64,000 nucleotides of DNA from Duganella sp. 1224 (GTDB lineage: Bacteria > Pseudomonadota > Gammaproteobacteria > Burkholderiales > Burkholderiaceae_D), in NCBI RefSeq assembly GCF_013408245.1, contig NZ_JACBYS010000003.1:248001-312000 (forward strand), given 5' to 3'. Of the stretch, positions 45,498 to 54,896 are shown piece by piece. Both the position numbers and the translations under genes were made by a program. Numbering within the stretch: the first letter of the stretch is position 1; each line of letters starts with the position of its first letter. The notes below the pieces were generated by a model that saw only the letters and a list, made by a program, of their open reading frames with translations, had not been told where the DNA came from and made no database searches.

Positions 45498-46250
45498 TCA
45501 GGCGAAATCCGGGCCGATCAGGTCGATGCGGTCGGTGCAGAAGCCGTCCACGCCCCAGTCCAGCAGGGTGCGCGCGCGGGCCGGGTCGTTGACGGTGTAG
45601 CAGAACAGGCCGTAGCCGGCGGCCTTGATCTGCGCCGCCAGCTCCGCCGTCAGGTGCTTGTGGTTGGTGTGGATGGCAACCGCGCCGAGCGCGCGCGCCT
45701 GCTGTTGCCAGTCGGCCGGAATCACGTCCAGCAGGTAGCCGCGCGGCAGTTCCGGCGCGGCGTCGCGGGCGGCGGCCAGCGCCTCGTAGCTGAACGAAGA
45801 CAGCAGCGGATACGCGGCCGGATCGCCGGCCGCCAGTTCGGCGGCGTAGCTGTCGCGCGTGACCCTGGCCACCCAGGCGCCGGTGGCCGCCTCGTGGCCG
45901 TCGGCCGGCTTGATTTCCACGTTCATCCAGATCCGCTGCGCCTTGCAGAAATCGATGAACTGGGTGTAAAACGGTAGCGGTTCGTTGCGGAAGGCGGCGC
46001 CGAACCAGCTGCCGGCGTCCATGCCGGCCAGCGTGGCGGCGTCGGTGTGCGCCACGCTGCCCTGCCCGGCCACGGTGCGGCCGAATGCCGGATCGTGCAC
46101 CACCATGCCGATGCCGTCGCGCGACAGCATCACGTCAAACTCGACGGCGTGGAAACCGCGCGCCAGGCCGGCGCGCAGGCCGGCCAGGGTGTTTTCCGGC
46201 GCCAGCGTGCCGCCGCCGCGATGTGCAACAATTTTCGGATAGGGCCACAT
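45498..46250 (-). CDS. ugpQ: glycerophosphodiester phosphodiesterase
   Basis: The 250-residue enzyme has the GDPD signature: IVAHRGGGTLAPENTLAG (catalytic His-Arg, residues 10-25), HAVEFDVMLSRDG (metal Glu/Asp), VVHDPAFGRTV, MNVEIKP and the C-terminal CYTVNDPARARTLLDWGVDGFCTDRIDLI. No signal peptide, so cytoplasmic like UgpQ. It hydrolyses glycerophosphodiesters to glycerol-3-phosphate and the alcohol. It is divergent from the M48 peptidase gene by 20 bases. Confidence 0.92.
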   Translation of the reverse strand: MWPYPKIVAHRGGGTLAPENTLAGLRAGLARGFHAVEFDVMLSRDGIGMVVHDPAFGRTVAGQGSVAHTDAATLAGMDAGSWFGAAFRNEPLPFYTQFIDFCKAQRIWMNVEIKPADGHEAATGAWVARVTRDSYAAELAAGDPAAYPLLSSFSYEALAAARDAAPELPRGYLLDVIPADWQQQARALGAVAIHTNHKHLTAELAAQIKAAGYGLFCYTVNDPARARTLLDWGVDGFCTDRIDLIGPDFA

Positions 46251-46270
46251 GGCTGCGCCTTGAGGTGGTT

Positions 46271-47014
46271 ATGATCAGGATACCAACGTTATCACGAATC
46301 ATCGCACCGCTGCTAGCGGCGGCCTGCTGCGCCTGCCCGGCCGCCGGGCCGACGCAGGACCAGATCATGCAGCGCGCCGCCGCCATCTACGCCGGCCGGC
46401 TGACAGCGTACACCATCGACCGCGACGATGCCTTCACCGCCCGCGTGCGCCGCATCGCCGGCGCGCTGATCGCCCAGGCACGGCGCGACTACCCGGACAC
46501 CGCCGGCTGGGCCTGGGAAGTCCACACCACCGACACGCCGGAGCAGAACGCCGACTGCATGGCCGGCGGCAAGATCCTGGTCAGCCAGGCCTATGTCGAG
46601 CGCCTTGGCCTGAGCGACGCCGAGCTGGCCATGCTGCTGGCGCACGAAATCCAGCATGCGGCGCTGCGGCACAATCTGCTGGAATACCAGGCGGCGCTGC
46701 GGCTGGCGCCGTCGTGGGCCGCGCGCCCGTTCGCCGAACTGGAATACGCGGTCGACAACGACCGCGCGCTGATGGCGCTGCTGGCCGACACCAATTACGC
46801 GCAGGAGCAGGAAGCCGACCGCGAGGGCCTGCTGCTGGCGTGGCGCGCCGGCTGGCCGGCGGCGGCGCTGACCGGCTATTTCCGCAAGATGATGCGCGAC
46901 AGCGAGACGCCGCGCTTCAGCCGCGGCGACTACCCGGCGCCGGCGCAGCGCTGGCGGGCGGCACAGGCGGTGGCGGCAAGCTTGCAAAAAAACCACGTGC
47001 AGCCGGACGACTGA
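46271..47014 (+). CDS. secreted or lipoprotein M48-family metallopeptidase
   Basis: The 247-residue protein has a hydrophobic N-terminus (MIRIPTLSRIIAPLLAAACCACPAAG); a cysteine near residue 20-22 could accept lipid. The zinc motif HEIQHAALRH (about 136-145) and the later Glu in QEQEADREGLLLAWRAGW (third ligand) mark the M48/BepA-like family. Such peptidases check outer-membrane proteins. It is followed by a CoA-transferase gene 50 bases downstream, an unrelated function. Confidence 0.83.
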   Translation: MIRIPTLSRIIAPLLAAACCACPAAGPTQDQIMQRAAAIYAGRLTAYTIDRDDAFTARVRRIAGALIAQARRDYPDTAGWAWEVHTTDTPEQNADCMAGGKILVSQAYVERLGLSDAELAMLLAHEIQHAALRHNLLEYQAALRLAPSWAARPFAELEYAVDNDRALMALLADTNYAQEQEADREGLLLAWRAGWPAAALTGYFRKMMRDSETPRFSRGDYPAPAQRWRAAQAVAASLQKNHVQPDD

Positions 47015-47064
47015 ACCACTACACTAGCGGCCTGATTGTCCGTGCTCATAAGGTGAAACACATC

Positions 47065-48294
47065 ATGACAGCTCCAAAAGCGCTAGGCCATATCCGCGTC
47101 CTCGACCTGAGCCGCGTACTGGCGGGACCGTGGTGCTCGCAGAATCTGGCCGATCTCGGCGCAGACGTGATCAAGATCGAACGGCCCGGCAGCGGCGACG
47201 ACACCCGCGCCTGGGGCCCGCCGTACGCGCGCGACGCCGACGGCAAGGACACCACCGAGGCCGCCTACTACCTGGCGGCCAACCGCGGCAAGCGCTCGGT
47301 GACGGTGGACATCGCCAGCGCCGAGGGCCAGCAATTGCTGCGCGAGCTGGTGCGGCAGTCCGACGTGGTGCTGGAGAACTACAAGGTCGGCCAGCTGAAA
47401 CGCTACGGCCTCGACTACGAGTCGCTGGCGGCGCTCAAGCCGGACCTGGTCTACTGCTCGGTGACCGGCTTTGGCCAGGACGGCCCGTACGCGCACCGCG
47501 CCGGCTACGATTTCCTGATCCAGGGCATGGGCGGGCTGATGTCGGTGACCGGCGAACGCGACGACCTGCCCGGCGGCGGTCCGCAAAAAGCCGGCGTGGC
47601 GCTGACCGACCTGATGACCGGCATGTACGCCACCATCGCCATCCTGGCCGCGCTGACGCACCGCGACCGCACCGGCCAGGGCCAGTACATCGACATGGCG
47701 CTGCTGGATGTGCAGGTGGCGATGCTGGCCAACGCCGGCAGCAATTACCTGAACAGCGGCAAGGTGCCCAAGCGCTGGGGCAATGCCCATCCGAACATCG
47801 TGCCGTACCAGACCTTCCAGTGCGCGGACGGCTACATCATCGTCGCCACCGGCAATGACGGCCAGTACCAGAAGTTTGTCGAGGCCGGCGGGCGCGGCGA
47901 CCTGGCCTTGCACGAACGCTATGCCACCAACCCGCTGCGGGTGCGGCACCGCGACGAGCTGGTGCCGCTGCTGGCCGAGATGGTGCTGCAACATCCGCGC
48001 GATTACTGGATCAGCACGCTGGAAGCGGTGGGCGTGCCGTGCGGCCCGATCAACAACCTGGACGAGGTCTACCGCAATCCGCAGGTGGCAGCGCGCGGCA
48101 TCGTGATGGCGGTGCCGCACCCGACCGCCGGCACCACCAAGCTGGTGCGCAGCCCGATGCGCCTGTCCGCCACGCCCACCGACCACGCCGTCGCCCCGCC
48201 GCTGCTGGGCCAGCACACCGACACCATCCTGCGCGACCTGCTGGGCCGCAGCGACGACGACATCGCGGCCCTGCGCGCGAAAGGCGTGCTGTAG
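47065..48294 (+). CDS. CaiB/BaiF-type (family III) CoA-transferase
   Basis: The 409-residue enzyme shows the class III pattern: LGHIRVLDLSRVLAGPWCSQNLADLGADVIKIERPGSGDDTRAWGPPY, CSVTGFGQDGPYAHRAGYDF and the catalytic Asp at about 182 in GVALTDLMTGMYA. RYATNPLRVRHRDEL and PCGPINNLDEVYRNPQ complete the signature. The CoA acceptor (an oxalate, glutarate or succinyl-type acid) cannot be read from sequence. The strand and spacing do not tie it to a pathway here. Confidence 0.9.
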   Translation: MTAPKALGHIRVLDLSRVLAGPWCSQNLADLGADVIKIERPGSGDDTRAWGPPYARDADGKDTTEAAYYLAANRGKRSVTVDIASAEGQQLLRELVRQSDVVLENYKVGQLKRYGLDYESLAALKPDLVYCSVTGFGQDGPYAHRAGYDFLIQGMGGLMSVTGERDDLPGGGPQKAGVALTDLMTGMYATIAILAALTHRDRTGQGQYIDMALLDVQVAMLANAGSNYLNSGKVPKRWGNAHPNIVPYQTFQCADGYIIVATGNDGQYQKFVEAGGRGDLALHERYATNPLRVRHRDELVPLLAEMVLQHPRDYWISTLEAVGVPCGPINNLDEVYRNPQVAARGIVMAVPHPTAGTTKLVRSPMRLSATPTDHAVAPPLLGQHTDTILRDLLGRSDDDIAALRAKGVL

Positions 48295-48319
48295 TGCTCA
48301 CGCCCGGCGGCCTGCCCGT

Positions 48320-48649
48320 TCAGACACTCATGTCACGCTTCAGTTCCTGGATCTGGCTGTGCATGTGCGTGACCGCGCCCTTGATCTGGCCCGACAAGGT
48401 GGGGATGTAGTTGCAGATGCGCCGGGCGCGCTCGGCCAGCAGGTCGAGGTCGCGCACCAGCTGGCGCACGCGCGCCTCGTCGCGGGCCTGCAACACCTCG
48501 CGCGCGCCGTCGACGTGCTTGTCCATCAACTCCAGGCAACTGCGCAGTTCGCGCGGCAGGCCCGGTTCGGCCGACGCCGCCTGCGCCGCCAGCCGGACCG
48601 CGCGCTCGACAAAATAAAAGCGGTGCTGAATATCGTTCGGATGCAGCAT
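48320..48649 (-). CDS. helical protein of unknown function
   Basis: The 109-residue product starts at 48649 (MLHPNDIQHRFYFVERAVRLAAQ), preceded by GGAGGAG. Almost the whole chain is predicted helical and charged (ELRSCLELMDKHVDGAREVLQARDEARVRQLVRDLDLLAERARRICNYIP). The tail (IKGAVTHMHSQIQELKRDMSV) looks like a coiled coil. No family is recognised. It converges on the CoA-transferase gene (25 bases between) and is divergent from the diguanylate cyclase gene. Confidence 0.6.
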   Translation of the reverse strand: MLHPNDIQHRFYFVERAVRLAAQAASAEPGLPRELRSCLELMDKHVDGAREVLQARDEARVRQLVRDLDLLAERARRICNYIPTLSGQIKGAVTHMHSQIQELKRDMSV

Positions 48650-48858
48650 GATGGTCTCCTCCATGAAGCAGGCACCCCGGTGCCTGTGCGGATGAGACAG
48701 CGGCGCCCGCCGCCAGTTGCGCCGACCCGCCCGGAGACTGATCCAGATCAGCCCGCAAGCAAATAAAAACGCCACACGCCGGGGCCGGAAGTATGCCAGC
48801 CAGCCACAGCCTTCTGCTACTATCGAACCATACCGTTTTCGCATGGGCAAAACCCGCT

Positions 48859-51699
48859 ATGGACCGACACCCGCAGCCAGCCTCCACCCGCGCGCCCCGG
48901 CGCCACCGGACGCAACGCGGCGGAGCAGCTAGCAAGCAGCAAGCGGATGCCTTCGACCAGCTGTTCGGCGCCAGCCGCTACTTTGCCTTCGCCATCGGCG
49001 AGGACGGCCGCCTGCTGGCCTGGAACCAGCACAGCGACGACGTGCTCGGTCCGCTTTCCCGCCGCACCCCGGCCAACACGCTGTACGCCACCTGGGCGCT
49101 GCCGATGCTGCAGAACGAGGCGCTGCCCATCGCCCGCATGCGCGGCGTCTGGCGCGGCGAGATCGAACTGCTGGGCCGCGACGGCGGCGGCCACCCGGTC
49201 ACGCAAAGCATCGAATGGCGCGCCGACGCCGCCCCGCCCTGCTTCCTGTGCCTGGCCCATCCGCTGGCCGACTACGATGTCTACGAATCGCGGCTGCGCT
49301 TCAAGTACCTGTTCGAGTCGCATCCGCTGGCGATGTGGGTGTACGACCTGGAAACGCTGCGCTTCATGGTGGTCAACGCCGCCGCCGTGGTGCAGTACGG
49401 TTACACGGAAGCCGAGTTCCTGCAGATGACCATCCGCGACATCCGCCCGGCCGCCGAGCTGGAACGGCTGGACCGCAACCTGGCCGCCACGCCGGCGCGC
49501 GGCTCGGAGCAGTCCGGCATCTGGACGCACGCGCGGCGCGACGGTACGCTGCTGCAAGTGGCCATCTCGTCGCATTCGGTGACCTTGTCCGGGCGGCCCG
49601 GCCGGCTGGTGTTCGCGCACGACCTGACCGAGCGGCTCACGCTGGAGGCGGCGCTGCACGCCTCGCGCGAGCTCAAGCAACTGGTCATCAACCACATCCC
49701 GCACCAGATCTTCTGGAAGGACCGCGACGGCGCCTATCTCGGCTGCAACAGCGTGTTCGCCCGCTTCGCCGGCCTGCACAGCAACGCCGACGTCGCCGGC
49801 AAGCGCGACGAGGATTTCCCGTGGGCGCACAACGCCGACGCCATCCGCGCCGACGAGCGCGCCATCATGGCCAGCGGCCGCGGCCGCCTGAACGAGGAAG
49901 ACCACATGACGCTGGCGGACGGCACGGTCCACTGGTACCTGATCAACAAGCTGCCGTTCCGCGACCAGCAAGGCCAGATCATCGGCGTGCTGGGCACGAT
50001 CGAGGACATCACCGAGCGCAAGCAGGCCGAGCTGACGCTGCAGCTGCGCGGGCGGGCGCTGGAGGCCAGCGTCAACGCCATCGTCATCACCGTCCATGAC
50101 GACGGCAGCGACCGCATCGAATATGCCAACCCGGCCTTCGCCCGCCTGTTCGGCCACGCGCCGGACGCGGTGCTGGGGCACGACCTGGAGTCGCTGCTGG
50201 GCGTGCAGGCGCACGACCAGCAGCAGGCGCTGCACGCCGCCATGCAGTCGCGCCAGGAGGTCACGCTGCTGCTGCGCACGCGCCACCGCGACAGCACCGC
50301 GCTGTGGACCCAGTTGCACGTCGGCCCGGTGCGCGGCGCCGACGGCGCCATCAGCCACCACGTGTGCGTGCTGACCGACATGACCGCCATCCTCGAATAC
50401 CAGGAGCAGCTGGAGCACCAGGCCAACCACGACGCCCTGACCGGCCTGCCCAACCGCGCGCTGCTGAATGACCGCATGATGCAGGGAGTCACCTTCTCGC
50501 AGCGCTTCGGCCACAGCCTGTGGCTGGTATTCATCGACCTCGACAACTTCAAGCTGATCAACGACCACCTCGGCCACCAGGCCGGCGACGAGCTGCTGTG
50601 CGTGATCGCCAACCGCCTGCGCGCCTGCGCCAGCGAGGGCGACACCGTGGCCCGCCTCGGCGGCGACGAATTCCTGTTGCTGCTGCCGGTGGCCAACCAG
50701 CGGCCGATGTCCAGCCTGCTGCAACTGCTGCAGGACGCCATCGGCGCGCCGGTCACGCTGAACGGCCAGACGCTGGCGGTGACCTGCAGCATCGGCGTCA
50801 GCGTCTACCCGGCCGACGGCAGCGAGCCGGAGCAGCTGCTCAAGCACGCGGACATCGCCATGTACCGCGCCAAGGAGGCCGGCCGCAACCAGGTGCAGTT
50901 CTATGAGGCGGCGATGCATGCGCGCATCGCCGAGCGCGCCTCGATCGAAACCGAACTGCGCCATGCGCTCGCGCGCGACGAACTGCGCCTGGTGTACCAG
51001 CCCAAGCTGGACCTGCGCAGCGGCGCGGTGACCGGCATGGAGGCGCTGCTGCGCTGGCAGCATCCAGTGCTGGGCGCGGTGTCGCCGGCGCGCTTCATCG
51101 GCGTGGCGGAGGAGACCGGCATGATCGTGGCCATCGGCCGCTGGGTGCTGCGCATGGCCTGCACCCAGGCGGTGGCGTGGCAGCAGGCCGGGCTGCCGCC
51201 GCTGCGGGTGGCGGTCAACCTGTCGGCGCGCCAGTTCCGCGACCAGGGGCTGCACGACGAGGTCCGTTCGGCGCTGGCCGACAGCGGCCTCGACCCGCAA
51301 TACCTGGAACTGGAATTGACTGAGAGCCTGATGATGCACAACGTCGACGACGCGGTGGCGGTCATCACTGAACTCAAGCAACTGGGCATTGCGCTGTCGA
51401 TCGACGACTTCGGCACCGGCTATTCCAGCCTGTCCTACCTGACGCAGTTCCCGGTCGATTGCCTGAAAATCGACCAGTCTTTCACGCGCGAGATGCTGGA
51501 CCAGCCGAAGGTGGCCGCCATCGTGCGCTCGGTGATCGCGCTCGGCCACAGCCTCGGCTTCCGGGTGATTGCCGAGGGCGTGGAAACCGCGGCCCAGCTC
51601 GACTACCTGCGCACCCAGGGCTGCGACGAAATCCAGGGCTACTACTTCAGCCGCCCGCTGGCGCCGGACGCCGTCGCCGAACTGCTGCGCACGCGCTGA
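48859..51699 (+). CDS. four-PAS GGDEF/EAL cyclic-di-GMP protein
   Basis: A soluble protein of about 946 residues (a longer start at 48793 adds 22; neither has a clear ribosome site). PAS-like domains lie in order at about 30-130, 140-250, 270-390 and 395-510, including RFKYLFESHPLAMWVYDLETLRFMVVN and NHIPHQIFWKDRDGAYLGCN. Then come GGDEF (ARLGGDEFLLLLPV, intact) and EAL (MEALLRWQHP, DDFGTGYSSL, ELTESLMMH), intact. It may make or degrade c-di-GMP. No membrane helix was seen, so the input is cytoplasmic, possibly redox or oxygen. The usual GGDEF-EAL order favours phosphodiesterase output. Confidence 0.9.
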   Translation: MDRHPQPASTRAPRRHRTQRGGAASKQQADAFDQLFGASRYFAFAIGEDGRLLAWNQHSDDVLGPLSRRTPANTLYATWALPMLQNEALPIARMRGVWRGEIELLGRDGGGHPVTQSIEWRADAAPPCFLCLAHPLADYDVYESRLRFKYLFESHPLAMWVYDLETLRFMVVNAAAVVQYGYTEAEFLQMTIRDIRPAAELERLDRNLAATPARGSEQSGIWTHARRDGTLLQVAISSHSVTLSGRPGRLVFAHDLTERLTLEAALHASRELKQLVINHIPHQIFWKDRDGAYLGCNSVFARFAGLHSNADVAGKRDEDFPWAHNADAIRADERAIMASGRGRLNEEDHMTLADGTVHWYLINKLPFRDQQGQIIGVLGTIEDITERKQAELTLQLRGRALEASVNAIVITVHDDGSDRIEYANPAFARLFGHAPDAVLGHDLESLLGVQAHDQQQALHAAMQSRQEVTLLLRTRHRDSTALWTQLHVGPVRGADGAISHHVCVLTDMTAILEYQEQLEHQANHDALTGLPNRALLNDRMMQGVTFSQRFGHSLWLVFIDLDNFKLINDHLGHQAGDELLCVIANRLRACASEGDTVARLGGDEFLLLLPVANQRPMSSLLQLLQDAIGAPVTLNGQTLAVTCSIGVSVYPADGSEPEQLLKHADIAMYRAKEAGRNQVQFYEAAMHARIAERASIETELRHALARDELRLVYQPKLDLRSGAVTGMEALLRWQHPVLGAVSPARFIGVAEETGMIVAIGRWVLRMACTQAVAWQQAGLPPLRVAVNLSARQFRDQGLHDEVRSALADSGLDPQYLELELTESLMMHNVDDAVAVITELKQLGIALSIDDFGTGYSSLSYLTQFPVDCLKIDQSFTREMLDQPKVAAIVRSVIALGHSLGFRVIAEGVETAAQLDYLRTQGCDEIQGYYFSRPLAPDAVAELLRTR

Positions 51700-52914
51700 C
51701 TAGCGCTCCGCCTGCCCCAGCGGCGCCAGCGTGCGCAGGCGCAGCGCGACCAGCAGCGCCAGCAGCAGCGAGCAGGACAACACGGCCACCACGCCCGGCC
51801 AGCCGGCGCGGCCCCACATGATGCCGGTCGCCGAGCCGACCACGCTGGAGCCGAGGTAGTAGAAGAACAGGTACAGCGCCGACGCCAGCGCCTTGTTGCT
51901 GGTGGCGCGCCGCCCCACCCAGCTGCTGGCCACCGAATGGGTGGCGAAGAAGCCATAGGTGAACACCGCCACCCCGAGCAAAATCAGCGGCAGCCAGTTG
52001 GACAAGGTCAGCAGCAATCCGCTGAACATGATGATGGCCATCATCCACAACACGTTGCGGCGGCCGTAGCGGTCGGCCAGCCGGCCCGCCCACACCGAGC
52101 TGTAGATGCCGAGCAGGTAGAAGAACGACACCGCGCCCACCAGGCTCTGGCTTAGCGTGAACGGCGCGCCCAGCAGCCGGTAGGCGATGTAGTTGTACAG
52201 GCTGACAAACGCGCCCATCAGCAAAAAGGCCAGCGCGAACAGCCACGGCAGCCCCCGGTCCGCGAAATGCAGCCGCAAGCCGGCCGGCAGCACGCGCCAG
52301 CCATCGCCCGACGGCCGGAAGTGGCGCGATGGCGGCAGGCTGCGCCAGAACTCGAACGCGGCGTAAATCCCGGCCGCGCCCACCACGGCCAGCGCCAACC
52401 GCCACGAAAAATGGTCGCTCAGCACCGACGTGATCACCCGCCCGGCCATGCCGCCGAAGGCACTGCCGCTGATGTACAGGCCCATCGACAAGCCCAATGA
52501 TTGCGGTTCGATTTCCTCGCCCAGGTAGGCCATGGCGATGGCCGGCATGCCGCCCAGCACCGCGCCCAGCAAGGCGCGCATCACCAGCAATTGCGGGTAG
52601 TTGTGGGCAAACGCGCACAGCAGCGTCATCACGGCCGCCACCGCCATCGCCGCCACCATCAGTGGCTTGCGGCCGCAGCGCTCCGACACGGCGCTGGACA
52701 ACACCAGCGAGAGCGCCAGCGCCCCGGTCGACACCGACAACACCATGCTGCTCTGCGCCGCCGTCAGCGCGAATTCGTGCGACAGCACCGGCATCAACGG
52801 CTGCACGCAGTACAGCAGCGCGAACGTGGCGAAGCCGCCGAAGAACATGGCGCGGTTGCTGCGTTTGAATTCCTGGCTGCCAAGGGCGATACGGGGCATG
52901 GTGGCGGCTAACAT
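51700..52914 (-). CDS. MFS transporter, YnfM-like
   Basis: The 404-residue membrane protein has 12 predicted helices, the loop motif SERCGRKPLM between helices 2 and 3, and a second (ADRYGRRNVLWM) in the C-terminal half. The helix-1 region (FFGGFATFALLYCVQPLMPVLSHEF) matches the YnfM/arabinose-efflux-like drug family. It is divergent from a LysR regulator 94 bp upstream, as in many LysR-controlled exporters. The substrate is unknown. Confidence 0.85.
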   Translation of the reverse strand: MLAATMPRIALGSQEFKRSNRAMFFGGFATFALLYCVQPLMPVLSHEFALTAAQSSMVLSVSTGALALSLVLSSAVSERCGRKPLMVAAMAVAAVMTLLCAFAHNYPQLLVMRALLGAVLGGMPAIAMAYLGEEIEPQSLGLSMGLYISGSAFGGMAGRVITSVLSDHFSWRLALAVVGAAGIYAAFEFWRSLPPSRHFRPSGDGWRVLPAGLRLHFADRGLPWLFALAFLLMGAFVSLYNYIAYRLLGAPFTLSQSLVGAVSFFYLLGIYSSVWAGRLADRYGRRNVLWMMAIIMFSGLLLTLSNWLPLILLGVAVFTYGFFATHSVASSWVGRRATSNKALASALYLFFYYLGSSVVGSATGIMWGRAGWPGVVAVLSCSLLLALLVALRLRTLAPLGQAER

Positions 52915-53008
52915 GGTAATCCTGCGAGGTGCGATGCGTTTATCTTAGGATTGCGTCACTAAGCTGTCCAATATATATTTGAGACGTTGCTTATACTTTT
53001 AAAAGATA

Positions 53009-53953
53009 ATGGAACTGCGCCACCTGCGTTATTTTGTTGCCGTCGCCGAGGAGCTCAGCTTCACGCGCGCGGCCGAGCGGCTGCATATCGGCCAGCCGCC
53101 GTTGAGCCATCAGATCCAGATGCTGGAGGCGGAGGTGGGCGCGCGGCTGCTGGAGCGCAGCAAGCGCTGGGTGCGGCTGACCGAGGCCGGCAAGCTGTTT
53201 CTCGACGATGCGCGGCGGGTGCTGGCCTTGTCCGAGCAGGCGATGCACACCGCGCGCCGGGCCGGGCGCGGCGAGGCCGGCGAGCTGCGGGTCGGCTTCA
53301 CCTTTTCCACGCCGCTGACGCCGCTGTTCGCGGCGATGATCAACCGCTACCGCCAGCGCTATCCGGGCGTGCAGCTGACCTTGCAGGAGATGTCGACCGT
53401 CGGCCAGATCGAGGCGCTGGCGGCGCGCGAGCTGGACCTGGGCCTGGTGCGGCCGCCGGAGCTGACCTTGCCGGAGTCGGTGGAGCTGACCGTGCTGCGG
53501 CGCGATCCGCTGGTGATGGTGCTGCCGGCCGGCCACCCGCTGGCGGCGAAAAAGAAGATCGCGGTCAGCGACCTGCGCGGCGAACCGCTGGTGATGTACC
53601 CGGAAAGCGCCGGCACCGGCATCCATCCGCAGATTAACCGGCTGTGCAGGGAGGCCGGCTTCAAGCCGACCATTGCGATGGAGGCCGGCGAGGCGTCCAC
53701 CATCATCGGCCTGGTGGCGGCCGGTTGCGGCGTGTCGGTGCTGCCGAGTTCGTTTGACATCATCCGCATGAGCGATGTCTGCTACCGGCCGATGGCTGAC
53801 GCTTCGGCCACCACGGCGTTGTATCTGGCCAAGCGGAAGGATGCGGCGTCGCCGCTGGTGGCGGCGTTCGTGGAGGTGGCTGCCGAGGCGGCCCGTCCAC
53901 GTCCACGCACCCGTCCACATACCCGTCACTCCGGCGAAAGCCGGAGTCCATGA
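53009..53953 (+). CDS. LysR-family regulator with a repeat-derived C-terminus
   Basis: A 314-residue protein. Residues 1-60 are the winged helix (MELRHLRYFVAVAEELSFTRAAERLHIGQPPLSHQIQMLEAEVGARLLERS), with effector domain residues 90-295. The last about 20 residues (RPRPRTRPHTRHSGESRSP) follow the normal domain end. They are coded by a run of GTCCAC repeats and by the left hairpin of a REP-like element (53923-53997), which also supplies the stop codon. It is divergent from the MFS gene and probably regulates it. Confidence 0.87.
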   Translation: MELRHLRYFVAVAEELSFTRAAERLHIGQPPLSHQIQMLEAEVGARLLERSKRWVRLTEAGKLFLDDARRVLALSEQAMHTARRAGRGEAGELRVGFTFSTPLTPLFAAMINRYRQRYPGVQLTLQEMSTVGQIEALAARELDLGLVRPPELTLPESVELTVLRRDPLVMVLPAGHPLAAKKKIAVSDLRGEPLVMYPESAGTGIHPQINRLCREAGFKPTIAMEAGEASTIIGLVAAGCGVSVLPSSFDIIRMSDVCYRPMADASATTALYLAKRKDAASPLVAAFVEVAAEAARPRPRTRPHTRHSGESRSP

Positions 53954-53997
53954 CGAGCATGCGTTCCATGGGTTCCGGCCTTCGCCGGAACGACGGG
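53923..53997. repeat. REP/BIME-like double hairpin, copy 2
   Basis: CTCCGGCgaaaGCCGGAG on the left and TTCCGGCcttcGCCGGAA on the right, bounded by CCGTC and GACGG. It lies between two convergent genes and provides the final codons and stop of the LysR gene. It matches the element at 10759-10841 in design. Confidence 0.88.
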
Positions 53998-54005
53998 GGC
54001 GGGGG

Positions 54006-54896
54006 TCAGGAGTAGTCCGCGTCCAGCTCGGAGCCGGCGTAGTTTTCCAGTTCCGCGAACAAGGTTTTCATGGCCGTGCGGCCCTTGATGTTTTGCAGCA
54101 CCGTGCAGGTCTGGCGGTAGCTGTCGATGCGCTCCAGCAGCACCGGATGGTGCTGCGCCGGCACCTTGGCCACCAGCTCGGCCCAGCCGGCCTCGTAGTC
54201 CGGCTTGTTCTTGCGCACCGCCTTGACGAAGCGCTCAAACTCCTTCTGGCCGGTGCGCGCGACGATGCGGCCGCCGCCCTCCACCGCGAAGATGATGGCC
54301 AGCGCGATCACGCCCTCGGCATTCAGGTCGGCGTCGCTGACCGGGCCCTCGGTGTTGTGACGGCGCAGCCAGCCGGCCAGCCGCACCACCGCCTGCACTT
54401 CCTTGCGCTGCTTGAACTGCACCGCATAGCGCGCCGTGCCGTCCCAGTTCTGGTTCGGATCGGTCTGGCAGATGTCGATGAACTTCTCGCGCAGGCGGCG
54501 CGCGGCGTACACCGGGTCGGTGTCGTACTCGCCCACCAGCGCGTCCTCCGGCAGCGACGACAGCTCCTTGATCATGCGGAAGCCGATCTGGAAGGCGTGC
54601 TCGGCGCCCTCGTCGATCAGCAGGTCCAGCGCGGCCAGGTCGTCCTCGTCCGGCAGCGCGTGGTCCAGCCCCAGCGACACGCAGCCCACCGTCAGCTGCA
54701 GCGCCTTCTGGATGCCTTCGGCGGTGCGGTCGTTGGTGAACTTCTCGGCCACCATGGCGGTGATGCCGGTCAGCTCGTCGGCCAGCGTGTAGGCGGCGTC
54801 ATCATCCGGGTGCCTGGCCAGCTGCTGGATGGCGCGGGTCAGGCGCGGCAGGGTTGCTACTACGATTGCGGGCAGCATCGATGGGCCGCCCGTCAC
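54006..54896 (-). CDS. uncharacterised protein, fourth gene of the J-domain operon
   Basis: The start is taken as GTG 54896, overlapping the previous stop (GTGA); the ATG at 54878 is an alternative. The 296-residue product is helical and soluble, with no signal peptide. Segments such as LPRLTRAIQQLARHPDDDAAYTLADELTGITAMVAEKF and AVVRLAGWLRRHNTEGPVSDADLNAEGVIALAI look like armadillo- or TPR-type helix pairs. Acidic residues are frequent. No known domain is recognised. It ends next to the REP element. Confidence 0.65.
   Translation of the reverse strand: MTGGPSMLPAIVVATLPRLTRAIQQLARHPDDDAAYTLADELTGITAMVAEKFTNDRTAEGIQKALQLTVGCVSLGLDHALPDEDDLAALDLLIDEGAEHAFQIGFRMIKELSSLPEDALVGEYDTDPVYAARRLREKFIDICQTDPNQNWDGTARYAVQFKQRKEVQAVVRLAGWLRRHNTEGPVSDADLNAEGVIALAIIFAVEGGGRIVARTGQKEFERFVKAVRKNKPDYEAGWAELVAKVPAQHHPVLLERIDSYRQTCTVLQNIKGRTAMKTLFAELENYAGSELDADYS

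Noticed and set aside
48820..51549. A 909-codon - strand frame opposite the GGDEF/EAL gene
   Set aside because: Antisense shadow of a protein with intact GGDEF and EAL motifs.
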